Shown: in pieces, positions 8,034 to 16,153 of the stretch
Layout: each line of letters starts with the position of its first letter
Numbering within the stretch: position 1 is the first letter of the stretch
Program-made: the position numbers and the translations under genes
The notes under the pieces: generated by a model
What the model was told of the DNA's origin: nothing
What the model saw: the letters and a program-made list of their open reading frames with translations, nothing else
The model's database searches: none
IMG/VR virus record: IMGVR_UViG_3300045241_000019
Span: 1-42,833 of that record
Length of the DNA stretch: 42,833 nt
Origin: a virus
Strand: one strand, 5' to 3'

Positions 8034-8399
8034 GTGTCATTCATCAATCGGCTGCTCGTTGACGACGATAAGGGGCGCGTGGTGATGACAGTGGGTTCGC
8101 CCGTTGCCGGTGATCCGTATCTCGTCGGATTGCGCTACAACGCCGCACAGGCGCTATTCGTGTCCTCCGCTGCGGTGGAAAAGGACTCTCCCTCGCAGAA
8201 CGGCGTAGCGTCCGATAACGGGGGTGCGATGTACATACGGATCGACAATCCGCCGCCGCGCAACGCTCGTTGCTATAACGGCGGGCTGCTGCTCGCCAAC
8301 GATGGTGCGCTCTGCGTGACGATACAGAAGCCCATCGCCGGTTATGTTCGCGGGTGTCCCGTGGACAGCATCGGCCAAGTCTGCATCGGGGCGACGTAA
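8034..8399 (+). CDS. Head accessory protein of unknown function
   Basis: A 121-residue protein from GTG 8034 with GGAG five bases upstream, placed just behind the terminator. The sequence looks beta-rich with many glycines and asparagines (GGAMYIRIDN, NGGLLLANDGALCV). The YNGGLLLANDGAL region is seen in proteins coded near capsid genes of other phages. It may be a neck or head-fibre component; I cannot name a family. Its stop overlaps the next ATG. Confidence 0.55.
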   Translation: MSFINRLLVDDDKGRVVMTVGSPVAGDPYLVGLRYNAAQALFVSSAAVEKDSPSQNGVASDNGGAMYIRIDNPPPRNARCYNGGLLLANDGALCVTIQKPIAGYVRGCPVDSIGQVCIGAT

Positions 8400-9274
8400 T
8401 GCCAGACGCACTCATAGCAGACATCACGCCGGGAGTACCGACAGCAACCGACGAGATCGAACTCCAGCGCACTGCTTCTGGTGCGTCGATCCGCGCCACG
8501 CTCGCGCAGCTTTTCGCAGCGAGCGGGTTCACGTTGGTCGCTCCCAACTTCGTCGGGCCGGTGACGATCACCTCCGGTCAGCTGAACCTACCTGACGGCA
8601 GCAAGCCCGCACCGTCGCTCGTCTTCACCACCGATCCGACGAGCGGCTGGTACAAGAGCGGTGCGGCGCAGTGGACGTGGACTGCTGCGGGCGTTGCCGC
8701 GATTGCGCTCACCGCGACTGCATTGCGTGTGAAGAGTGATTCTGTCGTTGGCTGGTGCGTGGGCGAAACCGACACGCCGATGGACACCGCGTTCGGTCGC
8801 AACGCTGTCGGTGTCGCGGAGGTGAACAGCGGCGTGCTGGGTGTGTTCCGCGATATGCGGCTGCGGAACCTCTACTACGCGCTGCCGACTGTCGTGGAGA
8901 CAGCGAGCGGGCCGGTGACGAGCGACTATCTCACAGGCTACGACAGTGCGGTGGGTGATCTCGTCTATATCGACGTGAACGCACTGTGGCAGAAGACGGA
9001 CGCGAACACCGTCTACAGCGGGATGCTCGGCATCACGCTGGAGGTCAAACTCGCAGGGCAGCAGATGCGCGTGGCGCTTCCCGGTTCCACGATCTACTCG
9101 GCTGCGTTCCCCGCGTTCACCGTTGGCGCTCCCGTGTACATGAGCGAGAACGCGGGTGTGGTCACGCAGACGAAGCCCGTCACTTCGCTCTCCGCGACTC
9201 GCGTCGTCGGCTGGGCGGTGGACACGCAGAAACTTTTCTTCTTCCCATCGCCGGACTACATCACGCACGTCTGA
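8399..9274 (+). CDS. Putative head-fibre or virion surface protein
   Basis: A 291-residue protein overlapping the previous stop (TAATG). The N-terminal 45 residues (helical, TDEIELQRTASGASIRATLA) look like a virion attachment segment of fibre proteins. The rest is beta-rich, with tryptophan in GWYKSGAAQWTW near residue 83, a pattern seen in fibre shafts. Its place between capsid and tail genes suggests a head fibre or collar appendage. The receptor-binding tail fibre lies elsewhere (21398). Confidence 0.5.
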   Translation: MPDALIADITPGVPTATDEIELQRTASGASIRATLAQLFAASGFTLVAPNFVGPVTITSGQLNLPDGSKPAPSLVFTTDPTSGWYKSGAAQWTWTAAGVAAIALTATALRVKSDSVVGWCVGETDTPMDTAFGRNAVGVAEVNSGVLGVFRDMRLRNLYYALPTVVETASGPVTSDYLTGYDSAVGDLVYIDVNALWQKTDANTVYSGMLGITLEVKLAGQQMRVALPGSTIYSAAFPAFTVGAPVYMSENAGVVTQTKPVTSLSATRVVGWAVDTQKLFFFPSPDYITHV

Positions 9275-9283
9275 GGATAACGA

Positions 9284-10465
9284 ATGCCCAACTTCGTACA
9301 GGAATTTCGCTCGACCGACGTGGGGATGCCGGTGCTGAACGGCGTGGCCGGTGCGCTCATCGGTGTGCTGGATGCGTGCTTGGTCAACGGCGGCGCGGCG
9401 CAGCCGGTCACCGGCATCGTGGAAGCGGGAACGACGTACACCGCGACGATCCCAGCGGACGTGACGCTGGAGAACAAGGATTGGTTGGTGATCGCGGGCG
9501 CGGCTCCGGCGGGTGCGAACGGCACGTTCCAGACGACGCTTATCGACAGCACGCACTTCAGCTACGTCGGCCCCGGTTCGCTCGGAGCGATTACCGGCAG
9601 TATCACCTACAAGCGTGCGCCGCTCGGCTGGACGAAACCGTTCGTCGTTGGAAGTGTTGCCGCGTACTTGGCTGCGGTGGTCGCGGGCTTGCCACGTTTT
9701 TATCTGCGTGTCGATGACAACTACGCGGGTCTGGGCACGGTGCTGAACGCAGCGGTGCGCGGCTACGAAACGATGTCGGACGTGAACACCGGAACAGGCC
9801 CGTTTCCTACTGTGGGACAGCAGGCGAACGGGCTTTCTTGGCGCAAGAGTCTCACTGCGGATGCAACTGCGCGACCGTGGATTCTCATTGGCGACGGCGC
9901 GACGTTCTATTTGATCGTCAACAGTGACAATTCGATCACGGCTGGACGCTTGCTATGTTCTTTCGGCGCGTACACCTCGTTCAAGCCCACTGATGCGTAC
10001 AACTGTGCGCTCGGCGGAACGTCCACGTTCAACACCGGCGCTCCCACTCTCAATCTTGTGGGCCTTGGCGGCGCGGTGTTCGCTTCTTCGTATGTCGGAT
10101 CGACGGGACTTTATTGCGCTCGCGGGCTTTCGCAGGCAGGCGGCGCTGTTGCTCTTCAACAGATCAACAAGTGGGCAGCGGCAGGGGGCGCGTTGGGAGG
10201 TGTGACCCAAGCCGGTTACGTTTTGTATCCAGCGCCTGCCGATGGTGCGCTGTGGATCGACACGACGCTGCTTCAGGACGCGACGGGTTCCCCGCGTGGC
10301 AAGCCGCGTGGGCTGTACACCACGCCGCATCTCGTTTCTCCGTTTGCGAGCGAGTTCGACATCGCGACGAACGTAGCAGGGCTTCCCGGCGTAACGCTCA
10401 TCAATTACCTCCACTCAATCAATCAAGCGGGTGCTGTGCAGTTCGACCGTTATGGGCCGTGGTGA
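9284..10465 (+). CDS. Putative virion (neck or head appendage) protein
   Basis: A 393-residue protein with GAGGATAACG before the start. It is rich in glycine, threonine and alanine with a beta pattern throughout. Residues 30-110 could form an immunoglobulin-like module (TYTATIPADVTLENKDWLVI). The C-terminal 70 residues contain aromatic and glycine-rich loops. Large proteins of this composition in head-completion regions are usually virion components. The exact role is unknown. Confidence 0.5.
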   Translation: MPNFVQEFRSTDVGMPVLNGVAGALIGVLDACLVNGGAAQPVTGIVEAGTTYTATIPADVTLENKDWLVIAGAAPAGANGTFQTTLIDSTHFSYVGPGSLGAITGSITYKRAPLGWTKPFVVGSVAAYLAAVVAGLPRFYLRVDDNYAGLGTVLNAAVRGYETMSDVNTGTGPFPTVGQQANGLSWRKSLTADATARPWILIGDGATFYLIVNSDNSITAGRLLCSFGAYTSFKPTDAYNCALGGTSTFNTGAPTLNLVGLGGAVFASSYVGSTGLYCARGLSQAGGAVALQQINKWAAAGGALGGVTQAGYVLYPAPADGALWIDTTLLQDATGSPRGKPRGLYTTPHLVSPFASEFDIATNVAGLPGVTLINYLHSINQAGAVQFDRYGPW

Positions 10466-10677
10466 TGGCGACGATCACTCCCGGCAGTCTCGTCACCTAT
10501 CTGCCCTACGGGCTGTCGTCGGGGCAGGCTGTGCCGATGGCAACTCCACCAACTACAGTCGGCGGTGGCGGCGCACGCTACATCGGCCCAGCACTAAGCA
10601 CTGCCACTCCCCCTGTCACCACGGGTGACGTGAAGACGTGGAATGACGTGCCGTGGGCGGTGGTGCAATCAATATGA
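10465..10677 (+). CDS. Small virion-region protein of unknown function
   Basis: A 70-residue protein starting in the TGATG junction with the previous gene. It is rich in threonine, proline and glycine and ends in a tryptophan-containing DVKTWNDVPWAVV. It could be a small fibre-tip or neck peptide; nothing stronger can be said. Overlaps with both neighbours support it as a real gene. Confidence 0.5.
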   Translation: MATITPGSLVTYLPYGLSSGQAVPMATPPTTVGGGGARYIGPALSTATPPVTTGDVKTWNDVPWAVVQSI

Positions 10678-10973
10678 AGATCAACTTCTCGCAAGTGCTG
10701 TTCGATTTCCGCAACGGGAAGTGTCTCGTTCGCGAGGACACAGGCGACGATCTTACGCTCGGCTTCTGTTGCAGCGAATCGCTGGTGCTGCCCAACGGCG
10801 ACAAGAGCGGGCCGGATCGCAAGATCGCGGATCTCGCGCTCGCGATGAAGGTATTCCCCGGCGGTGAGGTCGAGATCCTGCCGGAAGAGGCGGCGCGATT
10901 GAAGGAGAAAATCGCGGCGACGTACCCATCGGCGCTGGTGGCTGGGCAGTGCTGCCAGATGCTCAATGGCTGA
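10674..10973 (+). CDS. Hypothetical protein in head-tail region
   Basis: A 99-residue protein overlapping the previous stop by ATGA. It contains a cysteine pair (GFCCSES near 32) and another near the C-terminus (GQCCQM), and a helical C-terminal half. No family is recognised. The location among structural genes suggests a morphogenesis role, but the cysteine pairs would also suit a metal-binding or regulatory protein. Confidence 0.5.
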   Translation: MKINFSQVLFDFRNGKCLVREDTGDDLTLGFCCSESLVLPNGDKSGPDRKIADLALAMKVFPGGEVEILPEEAARLKEKIAATYPSALVAGQCCQMLNG

Positions 10974-11220
10974 AGCAGCAACGACGCCTGCGGAAGATCC
11001 ACGGGCTGCGGTCGATGAGCGGGCGCGGATGGAGATCGCGGCGCGAGCGATGCAGGGTCTGCTTTCCGCGCACGCGCGGCTTGCGTTCGACAAGGTTCAC
11101 GACGAGAGAGGATTGACGATTGATTTTGCGGATGGCGTGGCCCGCAATGCAGTTCGCTACGCTGATGCACTGCTGGCGGCACTTGATACCTTAACACCCA
11201 CAAAACGAGAGAGGCGATAA
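10966..11220 (+). CDS. Small helical protein, head-tail region
   Basis: An 84-residue protein, almost entirely helical and alanine/arginine-rich, overlapping the previous gene by eight bases and ending directly at the next ATG. The 'ARNAVRYADALLAAL' stretch near the end is common in small phage proteins of unknown role. It may be a morphogenesis helper or chaperone. Confidence 0.5.
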   Translation: MAEAATTPAEDPRAAVDERARMEIAARAMQGLLSAHARLAFDKVHDERGLTIDFADGVARNAVRYADALLAALDTLTPTKRERR

Positions 11221-11847
11221 ATGCAAGCATTTCAGCAACCACAGGAACAGCCGGAATTTGCACCACCGGAGCCGGGGGACGAAAAGCTGTTCGTCCAGTT
11301 CTATCTCGGCAGCGTGAAGAACGAGGACAAGTCTGCCGAAGCCGGTCATCCGGTGTTCGACGCCGTGCCGTTCGTGCGGATCAAGGTTCCCGGCGACAGG
11401 AACACGATGGTCGATACCATTGCCGATGCGACGTACAAGCGGCGCTTTTCAAAGATGTGGTGGAATTTCCAGCAATCGCTCTCGCAGGAATTGAGCGGGT
11501 TCCCGCTGCGCGATTGGCCTGCGCTCACACGCGCGCAAGTCGAGGAACTCAACTACATGAACATTTTCACCGTCGAGCAGCTGGCGACGGTTGCGGATGT
11601 TTTCGGCGCGAAGATCATGGGCTTCTACGATATGCGCCGCAAGGCCATCGCCTATCTGGAGCAGGCGAAGGACAGCGCGTTCGCGCAGAAGATGGCGAAT
11701 GAGAATAAGGAATTGCGCGATCAGCTGGCCGCAAATCAAGCGGAGATCAAGCGTCTGTCCGATATGTTTGAACAGGCACAGGCCGGGAAACCGTTGAAGG
11801 GGCAAGATGGCAACAGCACTGGCGCTCGCGCAGGACGCAGCAGTTGA
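11221..11847 (+). CDS. Conserved phage protein, head-tail region
   Basis: A 208-residue protein. The N-terminal domain (20-105) has a conserved-looking VKNEDKSAEAGHPVFDAVPF and WWNFQQSLSQELSG. A middle helix-hairpin-like segment (WPALTRAQVEELNYMNIFTV to FGAKIMGF) resembles short DNA- or protein-binding repeats. The C-terminus (140-190) is a coiled coil. Proteins of this kind are frequent near the tail-tube gene of podovirus-like phages and remain uncharacterised. It overlaps the next gene by 41 bases. Confidence 0.6.
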   Translation: MQAFQQPQEQPEFAPPEPGDEKLFVQFYLGSVKNEDKSAEAGHPVFDAVPFVRIKVPGDRNTMVDTIADATYKRRFSKMWWNFQQSLSQELSGFPLRDWPALTRAQVEELNYMNIFTVEQLATVADVFGAKIMGFYDMRRKAIAYLEQAKDSAFAQKMANENKELRDQLAANQAEIKRLSDMFEQAQAGKPLKGQDGNSTGARAGRSS

Positions 11848-12526
11848 GATGGGGTTGACGCCTCCCCAAACAATCTACGGGGGGTCGGAACTCATACCGC
11901 TGCAACTCGGCGCTTTGCTCAACTTGACGGGGCAGATGCTCGTCAAGCGCAAGGTGTGGAGACATCTGTTTCGCGAAACCGTCATCACCGCTGTCAGCGG
12001 ACAGGGGACGTATTCCCTGCCCGCTGATTTCGCGCGCCCGATCTCGCAGACGGAATGGGATCGCGTGAATCGCTGGCCGATGATCGGGCCGGAGTCTTCG
12101 CAGCAGTGGCAGTGGTTGAAATCCGGCATCCTCTCCACCGGCCCGCGTGAGCGGTTCCGCATCGTCGGCAACAATCTGGAGGTGTGGCCTGTCCCCGGCG
12201 CGGGGATGCCGACGCCGCTGGAGTTTGCCTATTACTACGTCAGCAAGTGGTGGGCCATCGACACCAGCGGTCAGTCGAAAGCTAAATGCACTACCGACGA
12301 GGACACCACGATCTTCGATGACCGGCTGATGATCTCCGGCATCAAGCTGCGGTTCTATCAGGCGAAGCAATTCGACACCACCAGCTTCGCTGCGGAATTC
12401 CAGAATAATCTCGATGACGCCATGTCGCAGGACGAAGGTGCGCCGATCCTGTCGCTCTCCCGGCAACCGGCGTTTCCGCTCATCACGATCTACAACATCC
12501 CTGACGGCAGCTGGCCGGTCAGCTAA
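11807..12526 (+). CDS. Tail tubular protein A-like (head-tail adaptor)
   Basis: A 239-residue protein of the size and character of podovirus adaptor or gatekeeper proteins, which ring the portal and start the tail. Key stretches are LNLTGQMLVKRKVWRHLF near 45, a GQGTYSLPADFARPI strand near 68, an RFRIVGNNLEVWPVP strand near 118, and a C-terminal YQAKQFDTTSFAAEFQNNLD helix. Its last base pair overlaps the next gene's ATG, which encodes the partner tail-tube protein. The start at 11807 implies a 41-base overlap upstream. Confidence 0.7.
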   Translation: MATALALAQDAAVEMGLTPPQTIYGGSELIPLQLGALLNLTGQMLVKRKVWRHLFRETVITAVSGQGTYSLPADFARPISQTEWDRVNRWPMIGPESSQQWQWLKSGILSTGPRERFRIVGNNLEVWPVPGAGMPTPLEFAYYYVSKWWAIDTSGQSKAKCTTDEDTTIFDDRLMISGIKLRFYQAKQFDTTSFAAEFQNNLDDAMSQDEGAPILSLSRQPAFPLITIYNIPDGSWPVS

Positions 12527-14232
12527 TGGCGCGTAACTCATCACAATTCGCTGTACCCGTTCCGCAGAGAAGCGAATTGGTGTCGTTTCCCGCGCCGGTC
12601 GGCGGGCTGAACGAGCGCGATGCACTGGCGAACATGGAGCCGACGCAGGCGGTGGTGCTGGAGAACCTCTTCCCGACGAGCGCGGGCGTGATGGTGCGGA
12701 AAGGATGGTTTCGCTGGTACGACCAGATCCCCGGCCCCACCGAAACGATCATCAAGTACAACACGGCGGATGGGCAGGAGAAGATCTTCGCCGCTGCTGA
12801 CGGCAAATTCATCGACGTGTCGCTTGGAGGAACCTACAACGTCACTGATGTGATGAAGAGCGGTTTTCTCAACAACCGCTGGCAGTACACACAGATGGCG
12901 AATCAGTTTGGCGAATTCACGGTGGCGGTGAACGGCGCGGATACGCCGCAAGTCTACAACGGCACGGCGTGGATCAACGCGGTCATCACCATTGCGCCAT
13001 CTGATCTGCTGCTCTATCCCGGCATGACGCCGGAGAGGTTCATCCACGTTTCGCAGATGCACCGTCGCCTGTGGTTCGTGGAGCGCGATTCGCCGCGTGT
13101 GTGGTATCTGCCCGTCGATCAATATCAAGGCGAGGTGAAGCTGTTCGACTGCGGCGAGGTGTTCCCGCTTGGCGGCTTCTGCCAGCTTGCGATGTCGTGG
13201 TCGGTCGATACTGGTTCCGGCATGGACGATCAGTCGATCTTCGTTTCGTCCAAGGGCAACATCGCAGTGTTCAGCGGCTTCGATCCCGATGGTGTAGACA
13301 CATCAGCTTTCATATTGGCTGGGGTGTACACGGTCGGTGCGACGATTGGTCGGCGCTGCGCGTGTCCTTACGGCAGCGATGTGCTGATCCTGTGCGAGAA
13401 CGGCGTGATGCCGCTGACGAATGTGCTAGGGCAGTCGAAACTGCTGCAACAGCGCCCGATCACCGACATCATCCAGCACCGCATATCCAGTCTGGTGACG
13501 CAATTCAGCACGCTTTTCGGTTGGGATCTCTTCACGTCGGCTCGCTACAACCAGCTTTACCTCAACGTGCCCGATCCTGCTGGCACGTTCCAGTACCTGA
13601 TGAACACCGTGCTGCAATCGTGGTGCGTCGTCACCGGATTCTCTGCGCTGTGCTGGGAGAACTATTACGAGGAGCCGGTGTTTGGCGCGGATACCTACGT
13701 CGGTCGTGCGTGGACGGGTAACGTGGACGATCCGGTGTTCACGCCGGTCAGCGAGGTGATAAGGCGCATCACCTCGACCGGCAGCATCCGCATCATCAAG
13801 GACGGGCGCGTTCGCATCATCAACGAGGAAGAGAATTTCGATCTGCACATCGGCACGTCGATCCAGACGAAATGCCTGCAAGCGTTCAGCAATTTCGGCA
13901 GTGCAGTGCAGAAGTGCTGGTCGATGGCGCGTCCGGTGTTCCTTGCTGATGCGGAGATGTCAGTCGCTATCGCGTTCAACACCGACTACGACACGGCGGA
14001 AGAGATCTCTCCGCTGCCGCCGTTTCAGGGCGTTCAGGGCGTGGCGATGTGGGACGACCCCGGCACGCTGTGGGACGGTGCGAAGTGGTCGGGTGGCCCC
14101 ACGATCCAGAAGAAGTGGTATGGCCTGAACGACATCGGTTTCACTGGAGCGGTCTTCCTGCGTACTGCATCGGCAGGCGAGGCGCTATGGGTGTCTACCG
14201 ATTTCCAACTGCACAAGGGCGGCACGCTATGA
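12526..14232 (+). CDS. Tail tubular protein B-like (tail nozzle or tube)
   Basis: A 568-residue beta-rich protein with the opening FPAPVGGLNERDALANMEPT and a VVLENLFPTSAGVMVRKGW segment. This opening is characteristic of podovirus tail-tube or nozzle proteins that extend the channel below the portal. The centre has repeated beta-propeller-like elements (SIFVSSKGNIAVFSGFDPDG; ILCENGVMPLTN). It is translationally coupled to the adaptor gene upstream. The identification depends on these sequence features and the gene pair. Confidence 0.75.
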   Translation: MARNSSQFAVPVPQRSELVSFPAPVGGLNERDALANMEPTQAVVLENLFPTSAGVMVRKGWFRWYDQIPGPTETIIKYNTADGQEKIFAAADGKFIDVSLGGTYNVTDVMKSGFLNNRWQYTQMANQFGEFTVAVNGADTPQVYNGTAWINAVITIAPSDLLLYPGMTPERFIHVSQMHRRLWFVERDSPRVWYLPVDQYQGEVKLFDCGEVFPLGGFCQLAMSWSVDTGSGMDDQSIFVSSKGNIAVFSGFDPDGVDTSAFILAGVYTVGATIGRRCACPYGSDVLILCENGVMPLTNVLGQSKLLQQRPITDIIQHRISSLVTQFSTLFGWDLFTSARYNQLYLNVPDPAGTFQYLMNTVLQSWCVVTGFSALCWENYYEEPVFGADTYVGRAWTGNVDDPVFTPVSEVIRRITSTGSIRIIKDGRVRIINEEENFDLHIGTSIQTKCLQAFSNFGSAVQKCWSMARPVFLADAEMSVAIAFNTDYDTAEEISPLPPFQGVQGVAMWDDPGTLWDGAKWSGGPTIQKKWYGLNDIGFTGAVFLRTASAGEALWVSTDFQLHKGGTL

Positions 14233-14711
14233 CGCGCCAGATCATCATCGGTGCGGATGAAGCGGTCAGCCAATTCATGCAGCAGACGCTTCTCACGCCC
14301 TACGGTTTCCAATCCGGTCGTGGCGTCGGCATGGCCGAAGTGCTGCCGGAAGCCCACGGCGTCACGCCGATGCGTTTGATCGCCGGAGTCTGGTTTGAGA
14401 ATTTCAACGGCGCGAACATGATGATGCACGTCGCTGCGATTCCCGGCACGCGCTGGATGACAAAAGAGTTGATGTGGTACGGCTTCTACTATCCGTTCGT
14501 TGAATGCAAATGCAAGCGCGTCACGGGTTTGGTGGAAGAGAGCAACCTCGCCGCGCGCGAATTCGATGAGCGGCTGGGATTCCACATCGAAGCGAAGCTG
14601 AAGGATGCAGCGCCATCCGGCGATCTGCTGGTGTACGTCATGTTCCGCGACGAGTGCCGCTGGCTCAAGCTGCGGGATCGCATTCCACATTTACGCAGAC
14701 AGGTGAACTGA
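14229..14711 (+). CDS. GNAT-like acetyltransferase fold protein of the virion cluster
   Basis: A 160-residue protein starting in an ATGA overlap. The C-terminal half has the late GNAT signature, with a strand VTGLVEESNLAAREFDERLG, GFHIEA and a final CRWL. The central acetyl-CoA loop (Q/R-x-x-G-x-A/G) is not clearly present. Such GNAT-like proteins are regularly encoded after the tail-tube gene in podovirus-like phages and may be structural or act on internal proteins. Catalysis is doubtful here. Confidence 0.65.
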   Translation: MTRQIIIGADEAVSQFMQQTLLTPYGFQSGRGVGMAEVLPEAHGVTPMRLIAGVWFENFNGANMMMHVAAIPGTRWMTKELMWYGFYYPFVECKCKRVTGLVEESNLAAREFDERLGFHIEAKLKDAAPSGDLLVYVMFRDECRWLKLRDRIPHLRRQVN

Positions 14712-15214
14712 TGGGAATGAATTTCGGCAATGCAAGCGGACGTGGCGCGATGGGAATGCCGCCGACGCGCGAACCCCAGCGTGGTTTCGGATCTGACTCC
14801 AACTGGGCGCGGCAACAGGCGATGCGACCGGGGCCGTCGATGGGGCCGGGGCCAGCAGCGCCGATGCCCATGCCGTGGGGAAGCCCACCCACGAATCCGG
14901 TGCGGCAAGTGCCGCCGAATCTGCCGGGAGGAATGCCGCCGGGATTGCCCCCACCACCTCCACCGGGGGCGGCTCCGAATCCCGTGGGCAACATGGCTGC
15001 TCCAGCGCCGCCGGGAGCGCCGCCGACAGGAGTGCCGCCATCGTCGTACTGGTACGGGCGGGGTCAGCAAGGCACACCGCGCGATCCATCGCTGCCGCCG
15101 ATACCGGAAGGCAACTCATCGTACTGGTATGGGCGTGGGCAGGCACCGCGAGCGCCCGCACAGCAATTCACCAACCCGCTCGCGCAGATGTTGGCAGGAG
15201 GAGGGGGGCGCTGA
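14711..15214 (+). CDS. Proline/glycine/methionine-rich low-complexity virion protein
   Basis: A 167-residue protein, almost wholly disordered, with polyproline (near residues 77-84) and many GMPP/PMP units. The block SSYWYGRGQ occurs twice, near residues 112 and 136. The C-terminus carries a LAQMLAGGGG motif that recurs near the N-terminus of the next protein (LAQMLAGQG). Likely a flexible virion or internal protein; the shared motif hints that the two proteins bind the same partner. The family is not recognised. Confidence 0.55.
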   Translation: MGMNFGNASGRGAMGMPPTREPQRGFGSDSNWARQQAMRPGPSMGPGPAAPMPMPWGSPPTNPVRQVPPNLPGGMPPGLPPPPPPGAAPNPVGNMAAPAPPGAPPTGVPPSSYWYGRGQQGTPRDPSLPPIPEGNSSYWYGRGQAPRAPAQQFTNPLAQMLAGGGGR

Positions 15215-16149
15215 TGGGCACGTCCGCTCTTAGTGGCGGTGGATTGCCGCCGCTCATGGGCTTCGACGCGGCGAGCGTTGCAGCCGCACTCGGCGTTGCG
15301 CCGCAGACGCCTTATGAGCAGAAATCGAAGAACACGCTCGCGCAGATGCTCGCCGGACAGGGGCCGCAGTATCAAGTGCCCGATACGAGCGTTGCTTCTC
15401 GTCCGGCAGCGGGGCTTGGCAGTCTGCCCCCGATGCGCGCGGGTGAGAACTCCACCCAGTACATGATGCGTATCGGCATGAGTCCCGGCGAGACACAAAC
15501 CGCGCTCGCTGCAAGCAAAGCAAATCCGAATATGAGTTTTCAGGACATCCTTTCGCAAGGTCGGTACGACATCCCCGGCATTACGAGCGCAACTCATGGC
15601 TGGGGAATGCCGGGAGATCGGATGCTGCGCTTTACACCGCAGGGTGGGAGCCTCGGCGCTGGCGCGGCCATGCCGCTCGGTGGCGGCGGCGGCGGCGGTG
15701 GTGGTGGTGGCGGTGGTGGTGGCGGTGGCGGTGGCGGTGGCGGTGGCGGTGGCCCGCCTATCAACGGTGTTCCGAATACCGGCAGCAACACGGGTGGCGG
15801 CAGCAACACCGCACCGATTGTTCCCGGCCCTGCGAACGAGAGTTGGGAAAAGGGCCGCGTCATTGGCCCCAACGAAACGGAACGGCTGTATCACCTTTCC
15901 ACAGACGCGCAGGCTCGCATACCGAAGCAACTCTACAATTTCGTCGCGACGAAGAACACGCCTGCGTTGGATTGGTTCAAGCAACCGATAGGCAACACGC
16001 AATTCGGCTCATCGTCTTTCCCGCTTACGCCGGACAAGATGCCCGCGATGAAGGAAGGCGAGTCGGCGGTGCAGTACGCAATGCGGCTGGGCCTCGCGCC
16101 AAACGAGGCGTCGGAATTCATCGCCACAATGATGACAGGCAACGGGTGA
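15214..16149 (+). CDS. Virion protein with polyglycine linker and duplicated domain
   Basis: A 311-residue protein starting in a TGATG overlap. A polyglycine run of about 25 residues (near 157-181) separates two halves. Each half contains a related helical module: PPMRAGENSTQYMMRIGMSP near residue 71, and MPAMKEGESAVQYAMRLGLA near 278, both followed by a short helix. This looks like an internal domain duplication joined by a flexible linker. It sits among internal or tail proteins, so a role in the virion or in ejection is likely but unproven. Confidence 0.6.
   Translation: MGTSALSGGGLPPLMGFDAASVAAALGVAPQTPYEQKSKNTLAQMLAGQGPQYQVPDTSVASRPAAGLGSLPPMRAGENSTQYMMRIGMSPGETQTALAASKANPNMSFQDILSQGRYDIPGITSATHGWGMPGDRMLRFTPQGGSLGAGAAMPLGGGGGGGGGGGGGGGGGGGGGGGGGPPINGVPNTGSNTGGGSNTAPIVPGPANESWEKGRVIGPNETERLYHLSTDAQARIPKQLYNFVATKNTPALDWFKQPIGNTQFGSSSFPLTPDKMPAMKEGESAVQYAMRLGLAPNEASEFIATMMTGNG
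15679..15753 (+). repeat. GGY trinucleotide run encoding polyglycine
   Basis: An uninterrupted series of about 25 GGT or GGC codons, partly as alternating GGTGGC hexamers. The run is in frame with the gene at 15214. It is slippage-prone, so its length may vary between virions and may be slightly wrong in the assembly. Confidence 0.9.
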
Positions 16150-16153
16150 TCTC

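Noticed and set aside
8034-10465. Diversity-generating retroelement variable region in a fibre gene
   Set aside because: No reverse transcriptase and no matching template repeat are visible anywhere in the window.
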